From contig NBAY01000033.1 of NCBI GenBank assembly GCA_002794775.1, positions 477,347 through 541,346 on the forward strand: 64,000 bases of DNA, given 5' to 3'. The notes beneath the pieces are model-generated. The model was not told the origin of the DNA. It searched no databases and saw only the letters and a program-made list of their open reading frames with translations. The position numbers were made by a program, and so were the translations under genes. The stretch comes from Porodaedalea pini (Eukaryota > Basidiomycota > Agaricomycetes > Hymenochaetales > Hymenochaetaceae). Shown here in pieces: positions 23,529 through 34,734 of the stretch. Position 1 is the stretch's first letter; each line of letters begins with the position of its first letter.

Positions 23529-24420
23529 GTCGTGTCCGAGAAGGATCTCGTTCCGATCAAAACATTCGTACAGGAGGTCCTCCGCCGTTCACGCACAACA
23601 TGCAGCGTCCTGCATTCGGCGCTCTCTACATCGAGGCGGTTAGAGGGAAGGTGCCGGAGCTCGTGGAAAAAGAGAGGCTCGGCACGGGAGTGAGAGGCGA
23701 GCCGGAATCAGATAAGAGGATCGTAAAGGAAGACGAGGCGTCTGCCTCGTCGAAGGTGAATACCTCTTTGGACACGTCCAACCTCTGCAGCCTTCCGACA
23801 GAACTGATGTCAATGGATCCGTTCGACGCATCGTGTGGTAGACGGTTCTCCAAATGGACGCTTCGTTTCTATTAACTCAGCAGATGCAGACTCAAAGGCA
23901 GTCTAACGACAAGCACCGTAAGATTCCGGCAAAACCGCTCACGCCGCTGCCACCTCTGCCATCGCGGCTTCTTTGCCCGCGGCGCACCTTCCTCGCCGCG
24001 CTCATTCTAACATCAACATTCTTACAGGATCGATGCTATTCAAATCGTTGGACGCTGCGAACGCGCACTCGGCGATGTGCTTGGGTGGCATCTCTGGGTC
24101 GGCAAGGGCTCTACGCCGCCGCAGGAAGAGAACTCGCGCAGTATGCAACACACGAAAAGCGATGGTACAATCGCATTTGGATCGTCTCCGGTTTCTGCAA
24201 TGCGCAACGCGATGCACTTTCCGAGTCCACCTTGTCGGATGCAGGCACAAGTTCGGAATTTGGCCGTGCGCAGACGAAGGCAGGCATGGCAAATAGAGTA
24301 CTCAGACGTGGTCCATGCTGGATAGCCTCACGACTGTTGATCTCGGGCTTGGGCTCGGGCTCCGTGGTCATGTATAGGCTGATGCAACGACTTTCGCGAC
24401 TTATGGATTTGGATGCGTAG
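23529..24420 (+). pseudogene. Relic of a Pho85-type (PCL-like) cyclin gene
   Basis: Three frames together spell a basidiomycete cyclin domain: SEKDLVPIKTFVQEVLRRSR (23535-23620), YIEAVRGKVPELVEKERLGTG (from about 23628) and CPRRTFLAALILTSTFLQDR (23970-24035). The next block, GRCERALGDVLGWHLWVGKG, lies in another phase (24053-24115). PCL cyclins activate Pho85-family kinases in nutrient and cell-cycle control. The first two shifts each equal one lost base (about 23625 and between 23760 and 23854). At about 24040-24055, CYSN is followed almost at once by GRCERALG, so roughly ten codons that normally lie between (AWAKLSG.. type) are missing. I see no single intron model that removes these faults. 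Neighbours on both sides are also relics. Confidence 0.6.
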
Positions 24421-24900
24421 GATATGGGTGCGGGCTACTGGTCTGGGCTACGCTGAGTTGGACTGTGCGGAGCTTGAGGGCCTTTCTTCGCTGGTTGTCG
24501 GGCGCTTGCTCGCGATCGCAGAGGCCTTCGCTCTTGTCGGTACGGCTTCGGCGCGCCTTCCACCTTGTACTCTCTTCTCTCCTCTTTTCTAAATTTCCTA
24601 GCAATACATGTGTCTCTTACACCCTTCCCTCCAACCGTACACCCAAGTATCTCATTCATCCATCCATTTGTGCGGCGTGACTTGTCCATTCACCATACAC
24701 GGTCTCCTCTTCCTTTTCTCTCCTCGATTTTGTAATTCGGCTCGTATCTTCCGTAGATCTCTTTTTTCCTTCTCTTTACTTCATTGACTCGACTCTTGTT
24801 ACTTCTATTATTCCATGTGCTCGAGCCCTTGCGAAGCATTTTCTCTATATTATACTACTGTCTCGTCTCATCATCCGCTTTTCAGCCTTTCAGCTCTCAA

Positions 24901-24965
24901 GTTTTAGTGCTGGATTGGCAGCCCGAAAGGGGCAAGTGGGTTTGAATTCCCACCATGTGTGCATC
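24901..24965 (+). repeat. tRNA-derived, SINE-like head with pol III B box
   Basis: Bases 24936-24953 (gtgggtttgaattcccac) form a T-arm with a near-consensus B box, GGTTTGAATTC. Upstream, tagtgctggattgg resembles an A box, and a GC-rich pair like a long variable arm lies between. No complete cloverleaf is evident to me, and AT-rich repeat sequence follows. A tRNA-derived SINE fits better than a functional tRNA. Confidence 0.35.
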
Positions 24966-25063
24966 TCTCCTGAAAACAAAGCAAATCTTGGACAGTGATT
25001 GAAGAGCTGATATCTGAAATGAGTGGATGATCAGACAAAAACACTATGATTAATGCACTACAG

Positions 25064-25475
25064 TTTAGACATTAGATTTTGGAAGGACATATAAGTGGCA
25101 TATAATACAAGAAAAATAAATGTGCATTTCCTGTAAGCATCTATCTAACTTGTATTTATCTTGTATCCTATGTGAAGGCTAATAAGAATATGATATACTG
25201 ACTGACATGCTGACACCCAACATATAAACTGGTGAAGAGCCTTCCGGCTCCATTGTCAGGCATAATCAGTAGAATAAATACATTACAGCTCAGACATCAG
25301 ACTTTCAGAGGGCATATAATCAGAATACAAAATGATAAAAGTATAGTATATTTTTTGTAATTATCTATCTGTCTTGTATATGCCTTGTATTGCACCAAAA
25401 CTCTTGTAACGAGCTTGTATCCGACTCGAAGACATTTTGGCACATGACAAGCTGACTAACAGACTTTTATTACCT
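25064..25475. repeat. Two diverged tandem copies of an AT-rich repeat
   Basis: Copy 1 (about 25064-25215) starts cagtttagacattagatttt. Copy 2 (about 25285-25470) starts cagctcagacatcagacttt. Both share matching internal blocks (catataa..atacaa, tatctatct..cttgtat, cttgtatcc) and end with gctgac-type sequence. Divergence is high, so this looks like old transposon tails. Confidence 0.45.
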
Positions 25476-25950
25476 TACAAGGTATACAAGGCTATACAGG
25501 CGATGCGACTTTTTCGTGATGCAACAGAAACAAAATATGCAATATTTACTCTATTTTTCCGACTTCATCTCCAAGCGGTTTACAAAAGGACGGCAGATCA
25601 TTGACATCAGCCTCCACGTCTCAAGTTACCCACTTCGCTAATTATCGTTCTCTTCCATGTGTCGTCTCTAAAGGCGAATCTCAAGACCCTAAAATCTCTT
25701 TGATAGCGACTGGCCAAGAAGACTATGAAACCAGGTCTGCCAGAAGAGCTTCAGGATGAGTATATGGAATCATTATCTTGCGCAAGACATACAGAACGCG
25801 TCCTCCTAATATCTGGACTGTTACAGAACTATAATAGACTAAAGTAAGGTGAGACGGCAGTGCAAAGACTTATTATCACAATAGTAAGTAACTATAAGGA
25901 AATAGAGCGTAATAAATGTACACTAGGGTAAGAATCGTGTAAATGAGTAC

Positions 25951-25990
25951 TCACCCCAGTCGTTTGCGCGGATGCAAACGTCTGAGGTGA
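25951..25990. repeat. Imperfect hairpin with 17-nt arms
   Basis: The left arm tcaccccagtcgtttgc and right arm gcaaacgtctgaggtga pair with two mismatches around the six-base loop gcggat. It could be the end of a small element or a structured transcript. Confidence 0.5.
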
Positions 25991-26422
25991 TATAATATAA
26001 TACAAATATTTATAGTATTTGGGACTCTCAGTGAGCCGCTGCATGTTTCGGGTACTAAAAGTCAAATGATAACAAATGAGACATAACGTAGCTAATAATC
26101 CGTATGTCCGTAATATCGTTCGTCACTAGCCCGTGTGTTTTGTTCGTTCCGCGTGGAGCGGGCGTTGATCTTCCGTGTCTCGCAAGCGGGAGATTCGCGT
26201 CTCGGCTCGGTACCTGGGTTTCCAAGGCGACTTTACTCCAACATAGACTCCGTCTCAAGAGGCAGGCAAATATTAATGCTATGTTGGTAAGTTATAGTGT
26301 CACTCTAATTACATGAGCAACTTCTCAGGCCTGTGATTGGTCATTACAGTATGTCCGAGTCGGGTTCAAAACACTGATATATGTAGCTGATCCGCCCCGG
26401 GTTTGATCCTTCGCCTTTTACC

Positions 26423-27636
26423 ATGGTCACCTTTGACCCGATCAGAGACCTGCAGGACTTGACAGGAAAGGTCGCCATAGTCACCGGCGCGACGTACGCA
26501 TGTTCAATATCATTTCGTCTTTTTCACTCTCATCAAACGATAACATTTCGATTTCTAGTTCAGGTATAGGGTACACAACTGCACAGCAGCTTCTTCGCAA
26601 AGGCGCGACAGTCTATCTCGCAGCACGCAATGAGAGCAAGGCGACAGGTACGATTGCACGACTCGAAGCCGAGGGGCTTGAGCCAGGTAAAGGAAAACCT
26701 GTGTTCCACATGCTGTCTCTCGACGACCCGCACGATGCGAAAGCCTCTGCGGAGGCATTCTTGAAGAGAGAAACAAGACTGGACATCCTGGGTATGTTTG
26801 TCTTGTTCTTATTTCGAAATAAATGAATAACAAGAATTGTCATATTGACCTTTCATTCAGTCAATAATGCTGCTTCGTGAGAGGTCATAAGAATGTTGCT
26901 AACCGCCCAATTCTGAGTTTGGTTCCCGAAGGTTCTTGTTGCCTTATAAAGTGGGTGCAATGGGCTGCGACGAGATCTTGGTTATCAAGTATGAAAAGTC
27001 GTATGTCTCATTGTGCTTACTCACGACCATTTTTATAGCCACTTTTCGCCCTTCGTTTTCACCAACACGCTCCTTCCACTCCTGAAGACGACTGCACTCC
27101 AGCCCGGTGCAGACGTTCGCATTGTCAACCTTGCCTCAGGCGCGCACAACATGCTTTCCAACGCGCAGTTTAAGACCCGCGCGGACTTCAGCGTTACTTT
27201 TGAGGACCAAATGCTCCCGAAGATGAAGCGCTATGCCCTTACGAAGTTTGCGAACATCCTCTGGACCCGTGAGCTTGCGCGACGGCTATCCAAGTCCGAA
27301 AATGACGGGGGAGCGAACATCATCGTCTTGTGTCTCGACCCTGGACCAGTGAAGAGCGAGGCCAGCAACTTGCTCCCCACTCTTTTCCCCTGGCCGATCT
27401 CTTGGCTTGTTTCTGTGCTTATGCCACTGTTAATGGTCACTCCAGAAAAGGGTGCGTATTGCAGCAGCTATGCAGCGGGATCGCCGGATGTGCGTCGAGA
27501 TCCTAAGAAGTATCATGGAAGCTACATTGTGCCGGGCCTCAAGGTAAAGGAACCGTCGAAGTTGGCGACGGACGATGGGTTGGCAAGCGATTTATGGGAG
27601 CTCACGGAGAAGGTTCTAAAGGAGGAGGGGATGTAA
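26423..27636 (+). CDS. Short-chain dehydrogenase/reductase (NAD(P)-binding Rossmann fold)
   Basis: Five exons (26423-26493, 26559-26791, 26861-26876, 26932-26988, 27039-27636), with introns of 50-69 nt, give a continuous 324-aa protein. Diagnostic residues: nucleotide-binding TGATSGIG (split by intron 1), VNNAA on the 16-nt mini-exon 3, Ser in IVNLASG and the active-site YxxxK in RYALTKFANIL. The extended C-terminal region (from about residue 225, PGPVKSEASNLL onward) resembles the retinol-dehydrogenase/WWOX-like or light-induced Bli-4-like SDR subgroup common in fungi. The substrate cannot be inferred. All exon phases agree and no frame break is seen, unlike the neighbouring genes. A broken copy of its 5' end lies about 400 bp downstream. 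Confidence 0.9.
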
Positions 27637-28026
27637 TGCATAAGCTTGCGATAATATAAGTTCCAGATGAAGTTGACAAGCATCATTCGATAATCATCAT
27701 CAGATCAGTTCGTGTACGCTGGCGCCGCCTCTCGAACTGCAAGGCAACAGAAGAATCCGGGTATGGAGATCTCGAAGAGGACACGCCACTAAGAGGATGC
27801 TTTACACAACAGCTAGGTTCTTTCATCGTCCAAAATACCGAGCGATTTGCATAGTGCGGGGCGCTCATCCAACAGCTAAAGCCTTCATCATGCTTTTACT
27901 GGCAGGTGAAAAAAGAAAGGTCAGCCAAATCGCCCAAGGAATTTCTCTTGTGACTGGTCGTCATGGTTGAGTCTCGGAACGATCGGAACAGCAGTCTCAA
28001 GTTGCTCCGTCAATTCATACTCTGCC

Positions 28027-28200
28027 ATGGTTGCCTTTGAACCCGATCAGAGACCTGCAGGACTTGTAAAAAGGATAGCCACCAGTACTGTCTTAGGGGG
28101 ATGCACATGCACGTACGACCATCATCTAGCATACTTCACTCTACCCAGAGATGACACTTGATTTCTAGCTCTGGTATGGGGTTGTGTCTCTAAGAGCGCG
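28027..28200 (+). pseudogene. Broken duplicate of the SDR 5' region
   Basis: The sequence from ATGGTTGCCTTTGAACCCGA through agagacctgcaggacttg matches the SDR start at 26423 (same gatcagagacctgcaggacttg block, different frame). The block atttctagctctggtatgggg (about 28161-28181) matches the SDR intron 1 acceptor and start of exon 2. Indels destroy the frame. This is a relic of a tandem duplication. Confidence 0.6.
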
Positions 28201-28653
28201 TTTTTGTAAGTTATATCTCCAGAGAAGCGCAGTACAGTACACTTGGGGCGCGTCCGTGTCTCGGCTTCGTCCTGATCCGTGAGCAAAGCAGGCTGTCGGT
28301 GCACATACGACGAGCTGATATGGGGACTCTCGTACGTTGAACAGCTCGCTGCTACAAATAGCATCTTGAGTAGTGTCCTAATATGCCGTCGCATTTCTAG
28401 TACATTGACAGCACTGTCGGGATAGGCGCTGCGGGCGCCTACAATGTTGTGCAGGTTGTATTTGAGGCAGCGCGGGCGTCTAGTCGTTCAAAGTCCGAAG
28501 GCCCCTTTCTATCTTCGTAAACAAGACGAAGCTGTCCCGTTGCACTGCCTAGTTCATATCAACACGCGTTTTAAAGTCCGTATTGTGCAGAGGGCTTTTT
28601 CCTATCTCTCCCTTACCTTGCTCTTCCGCAGCTCGTGCTGAAGACAAGCTATC

Positions 28654-29212
28654 ATGGCTTCTACATCGGAATTCTCGGGCTTGCAGCTTACTCTTCACGG
28701 TTTAGAATCAGAGCCAAACAGTCCACCTGTGATGCCTGTGCCTCTGACGCGCCTATCAAGCATCTCTGACCGTACAGAGGCGGACGAACCGAAGAGGCAT
28801 AGGACGTATTACATCCCGAGCGGGGATGTTGTCTTCCAGGTGTGTCCTTTTGATTCCTACACAGTGAGATAGAGCGAGATTGCTGCCAGAGCTAGAAGGG
28901 AGAGCTAAAAACTCTGTTAGGCAGTTAGACAGAGAGTCGAGGGAGACAATTTGAAGAGAAGTCAAGCTGGTTAAGTCGCGTAACCATGCAGGTTGGTAAC
29001 ACGCTCTTCCGTATGCATCGGTACTTCTTCGGACTCGAGTCACAAGTCTTCCGGGATATGCTATCTCTCCCAGCGCCTATCCAACCTAATTCGTCTCCGA
29101 GTGCGGACGAGGGAGAAACTCCGGTACACGAGTTGGAAGGCACGTCCGATAAGAACCCTATCTAACTGCCCCAGGTATCGAGCGACGAGTTCGAGCATTT
29201 CTGTGCCGTCGT
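28654..29212 (+). pseudogene. BTB/POZ gene, N-terminal half, interrupted
   Basis: Exon 1 (28654-28839, ending VVFQ) and exon 2 from 28992 are separated by a GTGTGT..GCAG intron, phase 0. The product reads YYIPSGDVVFQVGNTLFRMH then RYFFGLESQVFRDMLSLPAP, the start of a BTB domain as found in many Agaricomycete proteins (dimerisation and Cul3-type adaptor fold). A TAA (29163-29165) interrupts the domain between NPI and LPQVSSDEFEHF. Homology ends at about 29205-29212, where ELP1 sequence begins on the other strand. The missing second half of the domain (WVWVFYNP.. onward) lies at 34735-35579 on the same strand. Confidence 0.62.
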
Positions 29213-31695
29213 AGTGTATATAACAAAATCAGCAGAAACGACCATGGATGTGCTGCTCGTTGCGAGGAGGTGGATGGACTCTGAGTCACGTACTGCGCAA
29301 TATAGCCTGCCTGACTCTGCGCGACCGACAAAGAGAGAAGAACTGTTGGAGAGCGTTATGACCTCTGCAGTGAAACAGAAACTCGGGAGATTTGCCATAA
29401 GGGTAGGGGTCTCTTCTGACGCCGCGACTGATTAAAGGTCAGCTAGCTATTCATCATATCACTAGGCAGACCTACCAAGGAAGATTTTGCCTTCCGATGA
29501 CTGCCAGTAGATACCAGTCTGCGAGTTCACCAAACGCCCGTCTCTGCCAGGCATCTCAACTGCTGTTGACCCCTGAGATGCCTTGTTCGCGACAATCGCG
29601 ACAATCACCATATTGCACTCAGCATTGGACGCCAGACAAGCGACGCGGAACGTTTTCGGCGTGGAAGGCTTTTCTTGGAGGCATATCTACCTCGACTCAC
29701 AGCCGTCCTCCTGAAGTTCGATTGTACACACCTCGACAGGGTCGAGAGCCTTCCCCCGCCCGAACTCAAGACGCGTGCGGAGATCCCAGAGCGTGACAGA
29801 ACCAGAGTGATGCAGCACCGCAAGATGGACGCCCGTCGGAGAAAATGAAGTATGAACTGGCGTGCGCGGCTGGTTCAAGAGAAGAGTGCAGGACGCCAGA
29901 GGCGGAGGTACGTTTTGAGTACGGAAGGTTGTCAACAGAAGAGATGCTACAACAAGATGTCAGAAAGTGTAAAATTCATGTGCAATAGAGCACATACTTC
30001 CATCGATGACCGCCACGGAGCCAGTGTCATTCGGAGCTTGCGCACGTGAAACAAGTGTGTCCCATGCGAAGACTCGCTCCAGAACGCGTGCTGTGTATAT
30101 TCATCAACATGAGTAAGGGCTTTAGAAAGAAGGACACACCCTGAGTTGTGAGGAGCATGCGCATGGCATATTCAGGATGCCAAGTGACTGAAGTAAACCG
30201 TCCCGAGGTATCACCATCAGTCGGAGCGATGATCTCTTGATTCAAGTACCTTTACAAAAAATTAAACAGTGCCTCAGATAGTAAGAAGAAAAAACGAACC
30301 AATTATAGTTACCAGTCGTCCAAAGCTATACTGTTAAAAAACATCGGGCGAGAATCATGGAAGTCTAGCCTAACAACCCACCGACATCCCCCTCTTCTCT
30401 CTCAATTCATACGGCCAGAACATCTGAATCCAGAGCAGCTCGCTCACTTTATAACTGCCCCGCTCTCGCAGACTGAACCCCCGTGCCTCAGACCGTTCCG
30501 CTCAAAGAAAACGACATCGTGCCTCCCCGCTCGGCCCGCGCCGCCACCCTCGAACCTAAAGCGCTGCGTGCCAGCAATGAGGTTCCCACTAGGGCGCCAG
30601 TCCAGTACATGCTCAAGTCCGGCGACAGGCTCCGCGATGTTCTTCAGTGCTCCCTGGCGATCGTACACGCGCACTACACGGCGCGTGCGCTCGTCTGAAT
30701 CTGGACGAGCCTGGAATGTGGAAACGGCGAAAAGCGCGCCGTCACCACGCCATGACACACGCGGGCGGCCGTCATCATCTGGACTGATACCCACCGATGA
30801 GAGTGAAGTGGATGTAGCTTGTTCAGCAGCCTTCCCGAGCGACCCGTGAAACTGCGTCTGCTTGGAGCCCCAACCGACGTTCACTTGCTGCGCCTCGCCC
30901 GCGTCATCGGAGCGCACCGTCTTCTCAAGAAGGACGTCGAAGGTGGCTGTCATAAGCAATGGCTTTTCGTCGCCTGTGACGATGACGACAACTGACTCGT
31001 CTGGGCACCAGCCGGCGGCGCCGATTCCTGCATCAATGGAGCCAATGACTTCGAACTGACAATTTTCAATCGAAGATGCTTGTGAACAGGATATTTCCAA
31101 GCCCACCTGATTTGATGCACCTTCCTCTACGGATACCAGTCCAATATCTCCTCCTTCGGTGATGACTGCAATGGCTTGCAACTCGCTCAAAAATCTAAAC
31201 GACACGACCTTCCCGTTCGCAGTGAATGTAGCGATTGAGACAGGAAACTCCTGTACTTAATAATGAATGTTTTTGCTTCATAAAAATAGCGAAAAAGGTG
31301 AGAGATACTAACCTCCGCAGGATTTGAGCCCTTTATTCTAAAGATCTCGACTTCCTCCTGTTTCTCGGACAGAACATATGCGCGGTCGAGCTCTACGTCG
31401 AAGACCGTTGCGCTCAATTGAGAATATGGTAGGTCCCATGAGCGTGTCGATACAGTTACAATGCTTCTCATGCCTGATTGTGTCGAATGGTGTACACAAG
31501 AAACTAGATGATTTTTTGCTGAGCCTGGAAGTTCAGTTCCAGAAGTTTTCTACAGATTTTTAAGAGCTGCAGACAAATGCTGTAGAGCTTCCAGAATAAT
31601 TTTTGCTGAGAAAATTGACTAGTTACAATATGGGAGGAAGAGGGCCGTTTAACCTGGACAGGCTGAGTGGGCACTGACAGAGCTGGAGCTCTCAT
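29213..31695 (-). pseudogene. ELP1: 5' fragment of the Elongator subunit gene ELP1 (IKI3)
   Basis: On the minus strand this reads as the N-terminal beta-propeller part of Elp1/IKI3, the scaffold of Elongator, which modifies wobble uridines of tRNA. Blocks in order: LSATVFDVELDRAYVLSEKQ (about 31420), VSFRFLSELQAIAVITEGGD (31205), INVGWGSKQTQFHG-like VNVGWGSKQTQFHGSLGKA, DGRPRVSWRGDGALFAVS, LDWRPSGNLIAGTQR, HDVVFFERNGLRHG (30500), EIIAPTDGDTSGRFTSVTWH (30230), LLTTFRTQNVPPPLASCTLL (29940), EMPGRDGRLVNSQ (29540) and FVIYTTTAQK (29230). One base is lost after GLRHG (about 30470). A TGA (30407-30409) stands where VLAVWIE is expected. The gene stops abruptly at the BTB junction; the C-terminal half is absent from the window. 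A working ELP1 should exist elsewhere. Confidence 0.72.
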
Positions 31696-31954
31696 TGTCT
31701 CAAGACGGACGAGGCACGTCCGAGTTTGAGTGCACGTGATTTCGTTGCGTACTCCCGAACGTCGGCGAGTGCGTCTATCGTAGTCTGTCTCTTCACGATA
31801 CTACTAACAGCATTCTTCGCTAATTATTACAGCATGTTGTGCTACACTACTTGGGTCACAATTCCAAGAGCATGAAGAAAGAAAAAGATCAAAGTGAAAG
31901 AAAGCAGTGTCCTTACGACGATGCTTCTTTTCGTCTCACCGCCCAAAGAAGTCC

Positions 31955-33465
31955 CTATTGGATGCCGTCCTGGAGATGCGATTCATCCCTTCTCGTGCTT
32001 GTATTGATTGGATCTTGGGGATTTATATTATCTTTGGCACCATCAGGAGCTAGGACAACCGGGACGATTTTTTCACGGTCGCGAAATCGTTTCAGTGGCG
32101 GCGAGCGTAGATCGGTGTCGCTGCTGTGACCATCGTGTGTTCTCTTGGCACGAGTCGCCGACTGCACTGCGATGGAGGGAGTGTCGCTAGTAGGCACTTC
32201 GATGTGTTGTACAGGAGACACGAGATGTTCTTTCTGACGTTTCCAACCGCTGTGCTCGACCGCGTTATCGTCCTCGGCGCTCGAAGTACCGTTGCTCGAG
32301 TCGTACCCTGGAGAGTCCCCCTCCACCAAAACAGGGAGAACATCCTCTTGATGATCAGAATGTTCTGGCGATACGGTTTCAATGGGCTTTGGTCGGTGGA
32401 TGGCAGTGGCGGGGTCCCGACGCCAGTCTTTGAATGGCATACCGCGCAGATCGTCTCGTCGTCGGTATTTTGGAGGGAGGGCGCCGAAATACCTCCTGAA
32501 ATCATCTAGCTCAATTTCCATCTTCATGTTGCTATCTTTCACCTCTGTCAACGACTTCGCGAAGTTTTCGTTCTCGTTTCGTAGACGATCATTCTCCATA
32601 TCCCGGAGAAATACCTTCGCTTCCAGAGTCGACATGCGTTTCTTCATTTCTGCGAATTCCGTCGGAGAGGGCAAAAAGCTGAGGGTGCGCTCGTGCTCTA
32701 TGATGACGTTCTCTAGATGCTCGATTATTGTTGCTTGCTTTTTCTCGGCTTCCCCCTTTGCTGCAACAGTTCGTTCGGTCGCTTCCCGACGTATGGACAC
32801 ATTCTTGGGTGCACTAGGTTGAGGAATCCTACTGCCACCCTTGTCAGCATTCGTATGCTTCTCGTTATTCCCAGTGCCTTTTGTCGATGGAATTTTCCCT
32901 GCCGAAGATGACTACCTCTAGCTGGAAAAAGTAAAGAAAAGGAACTTACTTGAGAATCTGGCGTTGGTATCCTTTGCGGTCTGGTCCTCGTGTCCAGTTC
33001 GCTGTTTCAGTGACAAGTGAAGCCTCACGTTCGAGCTGGGCTTCGATGGCTCGCCAAGTGTAAGTGGCTGTAGTTTGGGGCGGACGACTAACTTTTGCGC
33101 GCCAGCGCGCATCGTTTTCTGCCTTTGACGGGGCGCTGCAGGGAGAGGCATGATCTCGGCGTCCTCGTTCTGACTTCAAAGGCCACAGTCACATCAGATG
33201 TGAGAGTACGGGACCTGGGCGGAGGCACTCACTTGCTGGTCGCACTATTTGCTAGTTGGTATAAGAAGTTGTCGAAAGCTTTCCCGCGATCCCTTGGGTT
33301 CAAATTCTTTGGTACTGTGAAATCGCTCTGCAGCCATATCGTCAGGGAATCCGCATCAGGTTGACCAAGTATGACATCCAAACTACTCACGACGGTGGCC
33401 ATACTCCGTAAAGTGTTGGAAAGTCGCGGCGTCGGCGTTGATGCGTATGCGTTTAGTCGTTGCAC
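31955..33465 (-). CDS. Coiled-coil protein of unknown function (model uncertain)
   Basis: Exon A (33465-33233) encodes LDVILGQPDADSLTIWLQSD. Exon B (33135-32950) contains AIEAQLEREASLVTETANWT. The long last exon (from about 32890 to 31955) holds a Glu/Lys-rich coiled coil (EKKQATIIEHLENVIIEHER, MKKRMSTLEAKVFLRDMEND) followed by an acidic, Ser-rich disordered tail with KRxR-type basic patches. Exons A and B join in phase. Every acceptor candidate for exon C that fits the phase meets a TAG at 32920-32926, so either a splice site escapes me or this gene too is broken. No catalytic motif was seen. It lies within the segment that separates the two BTB halves. Confidence 0.5.
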
Positions 33466-34734
33466 GTCTAGCGGTCAAGATGACTGTCGGAAGCAAAGAG
33501 GTGGACATGCATCGAGCTCTTAACCGGACGAACACAAGAGCCTCCGGCCAGTTAGTGGCTCATCCAAACTTAATTCCGTTGCGCTGAGGCCTCGAGCTCC
33601 CAAAGCCGCGAGATGAATGAAGAACAATAGAAGTTCCTGTCGATGCCTTATACGGACAAACTGCCTAATTTGGACTTATCTGTGGCTGCTGATTGGTCGG
33701 CATGCTGATGTGGCTGTACTCGGCGGGAGGCTTGTAGACGCCTCCCTTTCGACGACACAAAAACCAAAGGCCTTTTCCACTGCAACGGTACTGCTTGATT
33801 GCAACCGGGGAGCTGTAGTCCTCTGTTTTACTATCTTGCGTCGTTCTTGATATTTCCTTTCCCGCTTTCCTTTGGCTCAAAGGGACAAGTCAGTGAGGCG
33901 TTGTCTCGTCTTCTGCGTGTCCGAACATCACAATCGTCGCAATCGGGTCAAGGGTTTGTTTGGTCCAGCATTGCGGGACAAACTTTACGAGTTGGGCAAC
34001 TTGCTGGTGAGCTAATCGCAAAAGTCACGAGCGTGAACTGCATCTGAGCCATGGCCCCAGCAGAAAATTCCGGCACGTCTCGCCTTTCTTTTACCTTCAA
34101 CTACAACAGTTACCTACTCCCATCTCTGCAAGGAGCTCACTTCTCTTCATCGTCTTTTATTCACTACAGCGTACATTTCAAGATGGTCGGAGCGATACGG
34201 AAAGAGACAATGAAGGCGTCAAGGCCTTTCGAAATGAGCAGACATTCATAGATTGTTTCCCCTTCCTCGGCGTCGTACCAACCACACGATTGGATATGAC
34301 AGCGCAAAGTGCATTTCCAACAAGAGACAAGCGACATACCCATCACCGCGACACCGGTCAGACAGGCTGCTCCAGTCCTCATCCCAGGCGCGGAGGACCA
34401 CAAACTCCAGAAGAGAAAGGGCGTGTCTGCGGCGCGTCGTCGCAGTGGTGGCTTGAAGTCCTCCCTTTTGCCTGGTGAAGAAACCGACAATATCTTCGCC
34501 TACGCGGCCGACCTATGTCAGAAATCCCTTAGCTTAATATTATCGTGCGCGTTCTCATTACCGTCTACAAAGACCCGGGAGCGTGCTAGACATCCGCTGG
34601 CCACAGACATGAGTAAGCATATAGCAGGCGCTCATGGTCATGATAGCAGCCTTCTCACCTATATGTCTGTTCAGTCTAGGCATCGACAAAATCACTGCTA
34701 GCTCGAAGCTTCAGGATTTTCCTTCTTCACCCTT
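33466..34734. other. Region without recognised gene
   Basis: Short frames only (for example 34051-34251 and 34309-34701). None shows a family motif. This is the right part of the segment inserted between the BTB halves. Confidence 0.4.

Larger units (their letters stand above)
24421..26422. other. Repeat-rich AT-biased intergenic region
   Basis: No protein-coding gene recognised. It contains a tRNA-like head (about 24901-24965), two diverged copies of an AT-rich sequence (25064-25475), and a short hairpin (25951-25990), described separately. Confidence 0.5.

Noticed and set aside
20771..24420. Possible mating-type locus because of an HMG-box gene
   Set aside because: No pheromone, receptor or homeodomain gene is visible nearby, and the HMG gene is broken; HMG factors are numerous in basidiomycetes.
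29214..29435. Plus-strand frame continuing the BTB gene
   Set aside because: The complementary strand reads as ELP1 (FVIYTTTAQK, SGRLYCAVRDSE), so the plus frame past about 29212 is a shadow.
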